Positions 16,544 to 25,366 are shown, numbered from the stretch's first letter. The stretch is DNA of 64,000 nucleotides from F23-B02 sp963620985 (GCA_963620985.1 CAVFCI010000005.1:14072-78071); one strand, 5' to 3'. Numbers and translations are program-made. The notes: generated from the letters alone by a model not told the origin.

Positions 16544-16587
16544 GAAAAAGTCTTTGGAAAAGAGGACTTTTTGTCAGGAGAGAGCAT

Positions 16588-17910
16588 ATGAAAAAAACAA
16601 AGAATTTTGCGAGCCGCTGGGGCTTTATCCTCGCTTCGGTCGGCTCTGCCGTCGGCATGGCCAATGTCTGGGGCTTTCCGAACAAGCTCGGCGCGAACGG
16701 AGGCGGCGCGTTCCTGCTGATCTATCTGCTGTTCGTGTTCATTTTCAGCTATGTCGGGCTGCCCGCCGAGTTTGCCATGGGCAGACGTGCGCGCACCGGA
16801 ACGCTGGGCGCATACGAAAGCGCATGGGCGACACGCGGCAGAGCTGCCGGAAAGGCCGGCGGTATACTCGGCTGGCTCCCTCTGGCCGGTTCGCTGTGCA
16901 TTGCCATCGGCTATGCCGTCATAGTGACGTACATACTCAAGGCGCTGTTTGACTCACTTGCCGGAACGCTCATGACAGCCGATGCCGCGGCATGGTTCGG
17001 CGAGTTTTCCTCAACGCCGTACTCGGTCGTACCGTTTCACGTTATCGTCGTGGCCGGTACGCTTCTGACGCTCTATTTCGGCGCTCACAGCATCGAAAAG
17101 ACAAACAAGGTCATGATGCCGCTGTTTTTCCTCATTTTCATCGTGCTGGCGGTTCGCGTCGCGTTTCTTCCTGGCGCTGCGGAGGGCTATAGATTCATGT
17201 TCACACCGCGCTGGGAGGCGCTGTGCGACCCGATGATCTGGATCTGGGCGATGGGACAGGCCTTTTTCTCGCTGTCTGTCACGGGCAGCGGTATGATAGT
17301 TTACGGCGCGTATCTTTCCGACGGCGAGGATGTCGTGGACGCTGCACAGCACACCGCGCTGTTTGACACGATAGCTGCCGTCGTGGCCGCGCTCGTCATT
17401 ATCCCCGCCTGCTTTGCCTACGGTCAGGACGTTGGCGCAGGGCCGAGCCTGTTGTTCGTCACGCTGCCTACGATTTTGCAGGATCTTCCGCTCGGCAGAC
17501 TCTTTGCCGTTATCCTCTACATTGCGATGATCTTCGCTGGAGTCAGCTCCCTGCAAAATATGTTCGAGGCCGTTGCGGAGTCGCTGATGCACAAATTCCC
17601 CAAGCTCAGCCGCACGGCGGTGCTCGCGCTCCTGTGCGTTTTATGTCTGGGCTTCGGCATCGGCATGGAGCCTATATCCAAGTGGGGGCCGTGGATGGAT
17701 CTCGTATCGATCTACATCATCCCCATCGGTGCGACGCTCGGCGCAGCGTCATGGTTCTATGTGATGAAAAAAAGCGAGCTCATGAACGCCGTGAACACGG
17801 GTGCCGTCAGACACCGCGGCGAGCTCTGGTACTGCATGGGACGCTATGTCTATGTTCCGCTCGCGCTCATCCTCTGCTGCGTTGCACTGTTCAAGCACGT
17901 CGCCTTTTGA
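16588..17910 (+). CDS. Neurotransmitter:sodium symporter (NSS) family transporter
   Basis: This 440-residue protein starts after CAGGAGAG and has about eleven membrane segments, a usual size for bacterial NSS members such as TnaT or MhsT. The signature at the first helix reads GSAVGMANVWGFPNKLG, followed by NGGGAFLLIYLL. The family couples sodium entry to amino-acid uptake. In most members the first helix reads WRFP, with the Arg forming the outer gate; here it is WGFP (Gly29). This may mark a subfamily with a different gate or substrate. The gene stands alone, with its own promoter and terminator. Confidence 0.88.
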   Translation: MKKTKNFASRWGFILASVGSAVGMANVWGFPNKLGANGGGAFLLIYLLFVFIFSYVGLPAEFAMGRRARTGTLGAYESAWATRGRAAGKAGGILGWLPLAGSLCIAIGYAVIVTYILKALFDSLAGTLMTADAAAWFGEFSSTPYSVVPFHVIVVAGTLLTLYFGAHSIEKTNKVMMPLFFLIFIVLAVRVAFLPGAAEGYRFMFTPRWEALCDPMIWIWAMGQAFFSLSVTGSGMIVYGAYLSDGEDVVDAAQHTALFDTIAAVVAALVIIPACFAYGQDVGAGPSLLFVTLPTILQDLPLGRLFAVILYIAMIFAGVSSLQNMFEAVAESLMHKFPKLSRTAVLALLCVLCLGFGIGMEPISKWGPWMDLVSIYIIPIGATLGAASWFYVMKKSELMNAVNTGAVRHRGELWYCMGRYVYVPLALILCCVALFKHVAF

Positions 17911-17921
17911 ATGTATATATG

Positions 17922-17951
17922 AAAAAGGGCTCCCCGTCGGGAGCTCTTTTT
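17922..17951 (+). terminator. Terminator of the NSS gene
   Basis: A 13-bp stem with one wobble pair (17922-17934 with 17939-17951) has a 4-base loop and a T run. It may also serve the minus-strand operon that ends at 17952. Confidence 0.8.
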
Positions 17952-18131
17952 TCAGCCTTTGACTGCAATTATTGTCAGCACGAGCATCACTGCAAATATC
18001 ACGCCGCCGATGACGCTTACGACGGTGTATATCTTCCTTGACTCCGCGTCGTCTTTCTCGGTTTTCAGATAGTACAGACCCGCGATGAGAATAAGTGCTC
18101 CGATCACTGTTCCTATAATTTTGACTGCCAT
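17952..18131 (-). CDS. 59-residue membrane protein coupled to the P1B ATPase
   Basis: The ATG (18129-18131) overlaps the ATPase stop by one base (TAATG), and a GGAGG site lies 9 bases upstream of it. The product has two hydrophobic helices (about 3-19 and 35-55) joined by a charged loop (KTEKDDAESRK). I know no family. Tight coupling suggests it works with, or stabilises, the metal-exporting ATPase. Confidence 0.65.
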   Translation of the reverse strand: MAVKIIGTVIGALILIAGLYYLKTEKDDAESRKIYTVVSVIGGVIFAVMLVLTIIAVKG

Positions 18132-20008
18132 TATTTTTTCCTCCAGCTTAATAAAAATGCAGAATTTGTTATAACGAGCACCGAGCCCGCATTGTGTATC
18201 AGTGCGCCGACGACGGGGTCGATGCTGCCGATGATGGCCAGCGTTATCGCCAGAAAGTTAAGACCCATGGAAAAGCTCATGTTCAGCTTTATGGTCGTCA
18301 TCATGTGCTTTGAAAGCGCGATAAGATGCGGCAGCTCCTTTACCTCGTCGTCAACGAGCGCGATATCCGCCGCGTCCACCGCGATATCGCTGCCCACGCC
18401 GCCCATGGCTATGCCGATATCGGCGGCCTTGAGCGCGGGCGCGTCGTTCACGCCGTCGCCTATCATGCATACGGGCTCTCCGTTCTGCCGGAAGCTGCGG
18501 ATATAGCCGAGCTTATCCTCGGGAAGGCAGTCGGAATGCAGCTCGGATATGTGAAGCTGCGCGGCTATCGCCGCCGCCGCGTTTTCGCGGTCGCCGGTGA
18601 GCAGCACGGGCTGTACGCCCAGAGAGCACAGGCGCTCTATCATGGCGGCGCTCTCCGGCCGCACGGTGTCCGACAGGGCGATAAAGCCCGCGAACTCCCC
18701 GTCGAGCGCGGCATATATGACCGTGCAGCCCTGTGCAAGGAAGCGCCCTGCCTCCGTTTCGGCAGCGTCGGGTATACCTATGCCCTGCTCCGAAAGCAGC
18801 TGCGCGTTTCCGGCGAGGAGCCTGCGGCCTGCCGCCGAGGCAGCCACGCCTCTGCCGGGTATCATGCGGAAGCTCTCGGCTGCGTCGGGGCTCCTGCCGC
18901 TGTCCCTTCTAAAGCAGCGCGTCACCGACTTTCCGAGCGGATGCTCGGAAAGCTGCTCGGCAGCGGCACACAGGCCGTACAGCGCGTCATCGGATACGCC
19001 GCAAAAGCTGCGCACGCACACGACCTCGGGAACGCCGCAGGTCAGGGTGCCGGTCTTGTCAAAGCATATCTTTTTTACACGAGCCAGACGTTCGAGCGCG
19101 TCGCCCTCGCGCACGAGAAAGCCGTGCTTTGTCGCGTTGCCGATAGCCGCCATGATCGCCGTCGGCGTTGCGAGCACGAGCGCACAGGGGCAGAACACGA
19201 CAAGTATCGTCACTGCGCGGATGATCTCTCCCGAGACCGCCCATGTTATAATCGCGGCACTGACCGCAATAATAACGATCCACGTCGCCCAGCGGTCGGC
19301 AAGGCCGACGATCTTGGCCTTGCCCGCGTCAGCCGACTGCACGAGGCGTATCATGCGCTGGATCGAGCTGTCCTCGCCGACCTTTGACGCACGCATCTCG
19401 AACGCGCCGAACTGGTTCACCGTGCCGGAGGACACCGCGTCGCCGGCACTTTTATCCACCGGCAGCGACTCGCCGGTCATGACCGCCTGATTTACCGAGG
19501 TCTGGCCTGAAATGATAACTCCGTCCACGGGTATGGTCTCACCGGGCAGCACACGCAGGATATCGCCGACGGAGACCCCCTCGGCGGCTACGAGCCGCTC
19601 CTGTGTGCCGGATATGACTCGCGCCGTCTGCGGCGTGAGGTGCACGAGCTTTTCAATGCCCGCCCGCGCCCTTGCTACCGTCAGCTCCTCCAGCAGCGCA
19701 CCGAGCTGCATGATAAAGGCTACCTCGCCCGCGGCAAAGTCCTCGCCGATGCACACCGAGGCTATGAGTGCCATGGAAACAAGCACGTCTGCCTTGATAT
19801 CAAAGGCTGTGATAAGTCCGATGAGCGCCTCCAGAACTATCGGCAGGCCGCACAGCACGATGGCTATCCATGCCGCGTCAAACGGCAGCGCAGCGAGGTC
19901 GAATATGCTGACGATGAGCGCAATGCCCGATATGACAAGCAGCGCGATATCCTTTCTTGTGCCGCCGAGCTCCAGCAGCGCCTCCAATTTGTCCATTGCT
20001 TTCTGCAT
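18131..20008 (-). CDS. P1B-type heavy-metal-exporting ATPase
   Basis: ATG 20008 follows AAGGAGG; an upstream in-frame extension covers the promoter and is not coding. The 625-residue protein has the P1B core: the TGES loop (VMTGESLPVDK), CPC in the metal-binding helix (FCPCALVLATP), the phosphorylation site DKTGT, HP (EHPLGK) and GDGxNDAPAL. No N-terminal metal-binding domain is present. The last helix reads HNAGSVLVITNS rather than the MSSS of the Cu(I) class, so specificity is open. The promoter carries CsoR-type boxes, and csoR is the upstream gene, which points to copper. Metal is exported from the cytosol. Confidence 0.88.
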   Translation of the reverse strand: MQKAMDKLEALLELGGTRKDIALLVISGIALIVSIFDLAALPFDAAWIAIVLCGLPIVLEALIGLITAFDIKADVLVSMALIASVCIGEDFAAGEVAFIMQLGALLEELTVARARAGIEKLVHLTPQTARVISGTQERLVAAEGVSVGDILRVLPGETIPVDGVIISGQTSVNQAVMTGESLPVDKSAGDAVSSGTVNQFGAFEMRASKVGEDSSIQRMIRLVQSADAGKAKIVGLADRWATWIVIIAVSAAIITWAVSGEIIRAVTILVVFCPCALVLATPTAIMAAIGNATKHGFLVREGDALERLARVKKICFDKTGTLTCGVPEVVCVRSFCGVSDDALYGLCAAAEQLSEHPLGKSVTRCFRRDSGRSPDAAESFRMIPGRGVAASAAGRRLLAGNAQLLSEQGIGIPDAAETEAGRFLAQGCTVIYAALDGEFAGFIALSDTVRPESAAMIERLCSLGVQPVLLTGDRENAAAAIAAQLHISELHSDCLPEDKLGYIRSFRQNGEPVCMIGDGVNDAPALKAADIGIAMGGVGSDIAVDAADIALVDDEVKELPHLIALSKHMMTTIKLNMSFSMGLNFLAITLAIIGSIDPVVGALIHNAGSVLVITNSAFLLSWRKK

Positions 20009-20024
20009 TGGAAGGTCCTCCTTG

Positions 20025-20076
20025 TATACCCCCACGGGTATATTGGCATTATACCCATAGGGGTATATGTTGTCAA
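20025..20076 (-). promoter_or_regulatory. ATPase promoter with two CsoR-type operators
   Basis: On the minus strand TTGACA (20071-20076) and TATAAT (20048-20053) are 17 bases apart. Two 18-base boxes, TATACCCATAGGGGTATA (20050-20067) and TATACCCCCACGGGTATA (20025-20042), match the TACCC...GGGTA pattern of CsoR-family operators. The first box fills the promoter spacer and the -10 box, so binding would block transcription until metal releases it. Confidence 0.85.
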
Positions 20077-20088
20077 GAGGGGAAAATA

Positions 20089-20119
20089 AAAAAACAGAGG
20101 ATGTCAGCCTCTGTTTTTT
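20089..20119 (-). terminator. Terminator after csoR
   Basis: AAAAAACAGAGG (20089-20100) pairs with CCTCTGTTTTTT (20108-20119) around a 7-base loop. It separates csoR from the ATPase transcript. Confidence 0.85.
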
Positions 20120-20139
20120 CAGCTTTTTTGAGTGGTTTT

Positions 20140-20415
20140 TTACTGCATATTCGCAAAGCGTTCGACCGCCTTGGTGAAGCTTTCGATGGTCTTGTCCGCG
20201 TCGCCGTGCTCGATACCGTCGCGCACGCAATGCTTTATGTGCCCCTCGAGCACGACCTTGCCGCAGCCGTTGAGCGCCGATTTTGCGGCATTTATCTGCG
20301 ATAGCACGTCCTCGCAGGGCACGTCCTCGTCGATCATGCGGTCGATGGCCTGCACCTGACCGATTATTTTTTTGAGCCTGCGATGCAGATTTTCCGAATC
20401 CATGCATTGTTTCAT
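20140..20415 (-). CDS. csoR: CsoR-family metal-sensing repressor
   Basis: ATG 20415 follows AAGGAG; the longer frame has no site. The 91-residue all-helical protein carries the Cys-His-Cys ligand set of copper-sensing CsoR: Cys in VPCEDVL, His and Cys in GHIKHC with the four-residue spacing of His61 and Cys65 in the reference protein. These residues suggest Cu(I). The matching operators lie in front of the downstream ATPase gene. csoR itself has a promoter with a different palindrome. Confidence 0.9.
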   Translation of the reverse strand: MKQCMDSENLHRRLKKIIGQVQAIDRMIDEDVPCEDVLSQINAAKSALNGCGKVVLEGHIKHCVRDGIEHGDADKTIESFTKAVERFANMQ

Positions 20416-20437
20416 GACAGCATCTCCTTGTTGATAG

Positions 20438-20478
20438 ACGGTATATGTATGATATACCGTGCGGCGGGCATTTGTCAA
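20438..20478 (-). promoter_or_regulatory. csoR promoter overlapped by a 23-base palindrome
   Basis: On the minus strand TTGACA (20473-20478) is followed after 16 bases by TATATC (20451-20456). The palindrome ACGGTATAT-N5-ATATACCGT (20438-20460) covers the -10 box. It does not match the TACCC/GGGTA boxes before the ATPase, so another regulator or a variant CsoR site is possible. Confidence 0.6.
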
Positions 20479-21140
20479 ATGTGCAGGCTGATATTATCGC
20501 CTCTTATGCCGACGAACGCGCCCTCCTGCGCCTGCGGAGAATCGGGATGGCAGAGCAGCCATTTATTGCGCATGAGCAGCAGCCCGTCCTCGCCGGAAAG
20601 CGAGCTGTCGGGCGCTGTATCGAGCGGCGTGTTCGTCCCCTGCGCGAGCACAACGAGGCAGTTAAAGCCGCTCTCGCTCACGCGGCAGGGTGCGAAGTGG
20701 AGAATGCGCGGGTATATCTCGACCATGACCTCCGGCGGGAGGTACACTCCGACCACCCTCTCACTGTCGAGACTGCGCTCCGAGATATCCTCCGGCAGCG
20801 CGAGCAGCAGAACCAGTCCCGTGGTCGTGAAATTGACCTCGCTGCACTTGTGATACTCCTCGGAGTCGAGCGTGAAGCCGTAGCCGTTGCAGTAACCGGC
20901 CTGAACGGGCATCCCGCCGTAGACGGAGCTTTTTATTTTCTCCGTAAGCGCGAGCTCCATGAGCACCTTATCGGACGCTACGTAGCAGTTGCCGCTCTCC
21001 GGCATCGGCGTTTCAAGCATGGCGCGGCTCAGCTGCGCGGTGTCGCCGAGCTTGAGAACGCGGCCATAGCGCGAAAAGCGCCCGTCAAAAACATCAAATA
21101 TCTCAAGTCCCGGATTTTTTTCGGCAAGCAGTTCAAGCAT
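20475..21140 (-). CDS. DUF4867 family protein
   Basis: This 221-residue protein contains stretches that match my memory of DUF4867 (FSRYGRVLKLGD near the start; VQAGYCNGYGFTLDSEEYHKC in the middle). The fold is probably cupin-like, with a likely metal or sugar site, and there are no membrane segments. In other Firmicutes such proteins lie near sugar-metabolism genes; here the neighbours are csoR and the glycyl-radical genes, which is not informative. The reaction is unknown. It starts shortly after GGGAGGAGC. Confidence 0.7.
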   Translation of the reverse strand: MLELLAEKNPGLEIFDVFDGRFSRYGRVLKLGDTAQLSRAMLETPMPESGNCYVASDKVLMELALTEKIKSSVYGGMPVQAGYCNGYGFTLDSEEYHKCSEVNFTTTGLVLLLALPEDISERSLDSERVVGVYLPPEVMVEIYPRILHFAPCRVSESGFNCLVVLAQGTNTPLDTAPDSSLSGEDGLLLMRNKWLLCHPDSPQAQEGAFVGIRGDNISLHI

Positions 21141-21302
21141 GATGCAGCTCCTCCCTTTTCAGCAGCTTTTCTACTGCTATATTAAGGTATCGCTATACCG
21201 ATGTCAAGAACGCAGGAGCAATTATTCAAATCTTAAGCTGATGTGAGTTGAACCACTGCCGCCTGTCAGCTTAAAGCGGCGTTATAAAACCGAAGAACAG
21301 AC

Positions 21303-21330
21303 TTTACAACACGCTTTTTTCTGTTATAAT
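21303..21330 (+). promoter_or_regulatory. Promoter of the glycyl-radical enzyme operon
   Basis: TTTACA (21303-21308) and TATAAT (21325-21330) are 16 bases apart and lie about 80 bases before the activase ATG. Confidence 0.6.
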
Positions 21331-21410
21331 ATTGTTAAAAGAACTTCAATGTCCGAGCTGTCCTATCTGTCTCGGCATTTTTCGGTATTTTTATTACTCA
21401 GGAGGTCATT

Positions 21411-22322
21411 ATGCTCGTTCCGCTGGTTCTGGACATCAAGGGCAACTCGCTCGACGACGGTCCCGGGATACGCACCGCCGTATTTTTCAAGGGCTGTCCG
21501 CTCAGCTGCGTGTGGTGTCACAATCCCGAAAGCAAGCGAAGGGAGGCGGAGCTGTCCTTCGATTCCTCCGCATGCATAAACTGCGCGAGCTGCCGCAGGG
21601 TCTGCAAGGCCGGTGCTCTGGCTCTGACTAACCCCTATTATGTGGACAGAGAGCGCTGCACGCTCTGCTTTGACTGCACCGAGGTCTGCCCCGCAAAGGC
21701 GCTCACAAGGGTCGGGAAGCAGATGACGCACGACGAGCTGTTTAAAAAGCTCATGTCGGATAAGCCCTTTTACGACGTGTCCGGCGGCGGCGTTACCCTC
21801 TCCGGCGGCGAGGCGACGCTGTGCACCGAGTGGGTCGGCGAGCTTGCGCGGCGGCTTGACGCTGCGGGGGTCAGGGTGCTGCTGGAGACCTGCGGACAGT
21901 TTGACTATGAGCGTGCCGAGAGGTATCTGCTGCCCTATGTCAGCGATATCTTCTGCGACGTGAAGCTTTTCGACCGTGAAAAGCACAAGAGATACTGCGG
22001 CGTGTACAACGACCGCATCCTCGAAAACATCCGCCGGATGTGGAGCGACAGGGAGAGGTATTCCTACAGCTTTCTGCCGCGCACACCGCTCATTCCGGGT
22101 ATCACGGACACGGAGGAGAATCTCAGTGAGATAGCCGCCTTTCTCTCGGAGCTCGGCATAGAAAAAGCGCAGCTTCTCGCCTACAACCCGACGTGGTATC
22201 CGAAAAACGACAAGCTGGGGCTCAGCCTCTGCGACGAGCTCAAAAACGCCGGCAGCTTCCAGTCGCGTGAACAGCTCGATAAAGCGAAGAAAATTTTTAC
22301 AGACAAAAATATAAACTGCTAA
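21411..22322 (+). CDS. Glycyl-radical enzyme activase (radical SAM)
   Basis: This 303-residue protein starts after AGGAGG. The radical-SAM cluster motif CxxxCxxC is at Cys29, Cys33 and Cys36 (KGCPLSCVWCHNPES). Between about residues 50 and 100 is a ferredoxin-like insert with two more 4Fe-4S clusters (CINCASCRRVC, CTLCFDCTEVCP), the form typical of activases for PFL-like dehydratases and lyases rather than of PflA itself. It makes 5'-deoxyadenosyl radical from SAM to place a radical on the partner glycine. The partner gene starts 13 bases downstream. Confidence 0.92.
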   Translation: MLVPLVLDIKGNSLDDGPGIRTAVFFKGCPLSCVWCHNPESKRREAELSFDSSACINCASCRRVCKAGALALTNPYYVDRERCTLCFDCTEVCPAKALTRVGKQMTHDELFKKLMSDKPFYDVSGGGVTLSGGEATLCTEWVGELARRLDAAGVRVLLETCGQFDYERAERYLLPYVSDIFCDVKLFDREKHKRYCGVYNDRILENIRRMWSDRERYSYSFLPRTPLIPGITDTEENLSEIAAFLSELGIEKAQLLAYNPTWYPKNDKLGLSLCDELKNAGSFQSREQLDKAKKIFTDKNINC

Positions 22323-22335
22323 GGAGAGTGGACAA

Positions 22336-25302
22336 ATGAACGAAAAATTGACCGGAGCGGTCGCAAATTCCCTTGCACATGTTGTGCTGCAATTCATGGC
22401 CAAGCTGTTTACCTACGACAGGGAAAAGCAGGCGTATCTCAAAACCAAGGACGGCTGGATGAACTTTGCCATCGGCCTCACGACCGAGGACGGAAGCGTA
22501 AAGCAGAGCATTCGCTTCTGCGACGGCAAGGGCAGCGTCCGCGGCGATATCGACGGCGTGAACACCCTGCTCGTGCTTCAGGATACGAGTGTGCTCGCCC
22601 AGCTTGCCACCCTGCCTCCCAACGAGGTGCTCAACCTCATGCTCAAAAACAAAATGTCCAGCAGCGGCAACATGGCGTATCTTGAATTTTTCAACCTGCT
22701 TCTTTCCGTCATGATGAAGGATAAACAGATACAGCAGATGCAGCTTCAGAAAAAGGAGCGCGAGGAATTCGGCAAGACCATGTCCGATGCGAAGGCTCCC
22801 GCAGCACCGAGGCCGCGCAAGGAATTCATGTCCTGCGACAGCGTCGATCCCGGCGTACACTGCCTCAAGGACGACCCGTATCTGAGCTCCTATGCGCTTG
22901 AGGACTTCCCGCGCCTGAAAAATTATCTGGACATTCATCACACCGCCGCTCCCGCCGTGTGCACCGAGCGAGCGGGTCTGCTCACCGACTTTTTCCGTGA
23001 AAACGGCTTTGAGATGCACAAGGACGGCACCCCGTGGGTGCCCGAGCTGCGTCAGGGCAAGGCCTTCCGCTATCTGATGGAGAACCGCCGCCCGCTCATC
23101 CGCAAGGGCAATCTCATCGCCGGAACGACGACGACGAAGGAGATAGGCGTGCCGGTATATCCCGACGCGATCGGCCTTATCTTCTGGGGCGAGCTGCTGA
23201 CAGTGCAGGATCGCATGCTCAACGCCTACGCTCCGCTGACCGAAGAGGAGATACACAAGCTAAACAACGATATCTTCCCCTTCTGGATCCACCGCAATAT
23301 GCGCGAATATGTCCGCGACAAATACCATGAGCCCACCTGCCAGAAGCTCGACGAGCGCTGGGCGGCGGCCTTCATGTGGAAAAACGTCGCGCTGTCGCAC
23401 ACGATACTTGACTATCCCAAGCTTCTGAGGCTGGGTCTGCGCGGCATAATAGCCGAGATCGAGGCCGAGCTTGAACGCGATGCCGATGCGCCGCAGTCGA
23501 AAAAAGACGAGCTTCACGCCATGATCGACTGCTACGAGGGCGTTATCAGCTACGCGAAGCACCTTGCACAGCAGGCAAGGTACGAGGCGAGCCTTGAACT
23601 CAAGCGCGAGCGCAGAGCAGAGCTCGAAACGATAGCCGCCGCAGTGGAGCACTCGCCCGAGTACCCCGCTCGCACCCTTGACGAGGCGGTGAACGCCATC
23701 TGGATCCACTGGGTCGCCGTGCATATGGAGAGCACGAACGCGGGCTTCTCCTTCGGGCGCATGGATCAGTGGCTCCAGCCGTTCTTCGAGGCCGACATGG
23801 CCAAGTGCAGAAGCAAGGCCAAGCGCGAGGCATACATCCGCCACGCGATAGAGCTCATCGGCTGCTTCTATATAAACTGTCAGGATCACGTTCCCCTCAC
23901 GCCCGATATCGGCAACTACCTCTTCGGCGGCAGCTCCTCGGATCAGGCGATCACGCTCGGCGGCATCACGCCCGAGGGTGAGGACGCTGTCAACGACATG
24001 ACCTATGTTTTCCTGAAGGTCACCGAAATGCTCAGCATGCGCGACCCCAACGTCAACGCGCGCTACAACAGCGAGAAAAACTCCCTGACCTATCTGCGCC
24101 GCCTGTGCGAAGTCAACGTGAACACGACCTCCACGCCGTCTATCCACAACGACATTGCGGTCATGGCCTCGCTTGCAGACCACCATTACGAGACCGCCGA
24201 CCTGCGCGACTGGTCGGCCACCGGCTGCGTCGAGCCGACCATCTCCGGCAAGCATCTGGGGCACACCAACTGCATGATGTTCAGCATGGTCGCGCCCTTT
24301 GAAATGGCCATGTTCAACGGCTATCACCCGCTGATGCGCTGGCATCTCGGTCCGAAGACCGGCGAGGCGGACAGCTTTGCGGAGTTTGACGATTTCTTCA
24401 GCGCCTACATAACTCAGCTGTCCTTCATGGCTGGGCTCACCTGCGAATATAACAATTACCTCGGCGAGGCGCACTCCGTGCTGCGCCCGACACCGCTGAT
24501 GAGCGCAATGATAGACGGCTGCATCAGCAAGGGGCTCGACTGCACCAAGGGCGGCGCGAAGTACAATTCCTCCGGCACGGCATGCATCGGTCTTGCCGAC
24601 GTTGTTGACTCCCTGATGGCCATAAAAACGCTGGTGTATGACCGCAGGCTGTACACGCTCGCGGAGCTTTTTGAAGCGGTCAAGCAGAACTTTGAGGGTC
24701 ACGAGGCCATGCGCAGCAGGATACTCACGGAGGTGCCGCGCTTCGGCGGCGGCAGCGACGAGGCCGTTGAGATGGCAAACCGCCTCACCAAGGCCACACG
24801 CGATATATTCTGGTCGCACACCAACTTCCGCGGCGGGCACTACACTACCGGCTGGTGGAGCATGTCAAACCACGTTGCCTTCGGCACTCTTGCCGGTGCG
24901 CTCCCCTCAGGCCGCCTCGCGGGGCTTCCCTTCACGCCCGGCCTTACTCCCGAGGCCAACGCCTCGCCGAGCCTGCTGGATAACATCAAGGATGTCAGCC
25001 GCCTCGACCCGCTGAACATGAACAACAACATCGCCTTCAACGTCAAGGTCAATCCCTCCCCGAACGACAGTCACGAGCAGACCGTCGAGCATCTGACCTC
25101 CTACGCCCGCGCCTATGCCTCGCTCGGCGGAATGCAGATGCAGTTCAACGTCGTATCCAGCGACACCATGCGTGCGGCAATGGCCGATCCCGACTCCTAC
25201 CGCGATCTCATGGTGCGCATCTCCGGCTATAACGCCTACTTCACCACGCTAAACAAGGATCTCCAGCTCGAGCTGATCCGCCGCGCCGACTACAGCATGT
25301 AA
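22336..25302 (+). CDS. Glycyl-radical enzyme with SCP2-like N-terminal domain
   Basis: This 988-residue protein has a PFL-like core from about residue 180. The thiyl Cys is Cys631 in ATGCVEP with Glu633, the pattern of dehydratase, decarboxylase and C-S/C-N lyase members. The radical site is Gly964 in RISGYNAYF near the C-terminus. Residues about 20-135 look like an SCP2 sterol-carrier fold: FAIGL...DGSVKQSIRFCDGKGS, an LxLxD repeat, and a final GNMAYLEFFNLLL. A Pro/Ala linker (about 150-175) joins the parts. The extra length of about 150 residues over common family members fits the added domain, which may hold a hydrophobic substrate. The reaction is unknown. Confidence 0.88.
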   Translation: MNEKLTGAVANSLAHVVLQFMAKLFTYDREKQAYLKTKDGWMNFAIGLTTEDGSVKQSIRFCDGKGSVRGDIDGVNTLLVLQDTSVLAQLATLPPNEVLNLMLKNKMSSSGNMAYLEFFNLLLSVMMKDKQIQQMQLQKKEREEFGKTMSDAKAPAAPRPRKEFMSCDSVDPGVHCLKDDPYLSSYALEDFPRLKNYLDIHHTAAPAVCTERAGLLTDFFRENGFEMHKDGTPWVPELRQGKAFRYLMENRRPLIRKGNLIAGTTTTKEIGVPVYPDAIGLIFWGELLTVQDRMLNAYAPLTEEEIHKLNNDIFPFWIHRNMREYVRDKYHEPTCQKLDERWAAAFMWKNVALSHTILDYPKLLRLGLRGIIAEIEAELERDADAPQSKKDELHAMIDCYEGVISYAKHLAQQARYEASLELKRERRAELETIAAAVEHSPEYPARTLDEAVNAIWIHWVAVHMESTNAGFSFGRMDQWLQPFFEADMAKCRSKAKREAYIRHAIELIGCFYINCQDHVPLTPDIGNYLFGGSSSDQAITLGGITPEGEDAVNDMTYVFLKVTEMLSMRDPNVNARYNSEKNSLTYLRRLCEVNVNTTSTPSIHNDIAVMASLADHHYETADLRDWSATGCVEPTISGKHLGHTNCMMFSMVAPFEMAMFNGYHPLMRWHLGPKTGEADSFAEFDDFFSAYITQLSFMAGLTCEYNNYLGEAHSVLRPTPLMSAMIDGCISKGLDCTKGGAKYNSSGTACIGLADVVDSLMAIKTLVYDRRLYTLAELFEAVKQNFEGHEAMRSRILTEVPRFGGGSDEAVEMANRLTKATRDIFWSHTNFRGGHYTTGWWSMSNHVAFGTLAGALPSGRLAGLPFTPGLTPEANASPSLLDNIKDVSRLDPLNMNNNIAFNVKVNPSPNDSHEQTVEHLTSYARAYASLGGMQMQFNVVSSDTMRAAMADPDSYRDLMVRISGYNAYFTTLNKDLQLELIRRADYSM

Positions 25303-25319
25303 CGCATGATCACAATCTT

Positions 25320-25354
25320 AAAACGCCCGTACCTTTTTTCGGTACGGGCGTTTT
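25320..25354. terminator. Bidirectional terminator between the glycyl-radical operon and the sensor operon
   Basis: A perfect 14-bp stem (25320-25333 with 25341-25354) is flanked by A and T runs. It ends the plus-strand operon and the minus-strand gene stopping at 25367. Confidence 0.85.
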
Positions 25355-25366
25355 TAACAGCTATGC

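Noticed and set aside
20009..20407. N-terminal extension of the P1B ATPase by 133 codons
   Set aside because: The extension would cover the CsoR boxes, the -10/-35 promoter and the csoR terminator, and it is antisense to no motif-bearing sequence of its own; ATG 20008 has a strong ribosome site.
23260..24840. A 526-codon minus-strand frame
   Set aside because: It is antisense to the glycyl-radical enzyme, whose catalytic motifs are intact.
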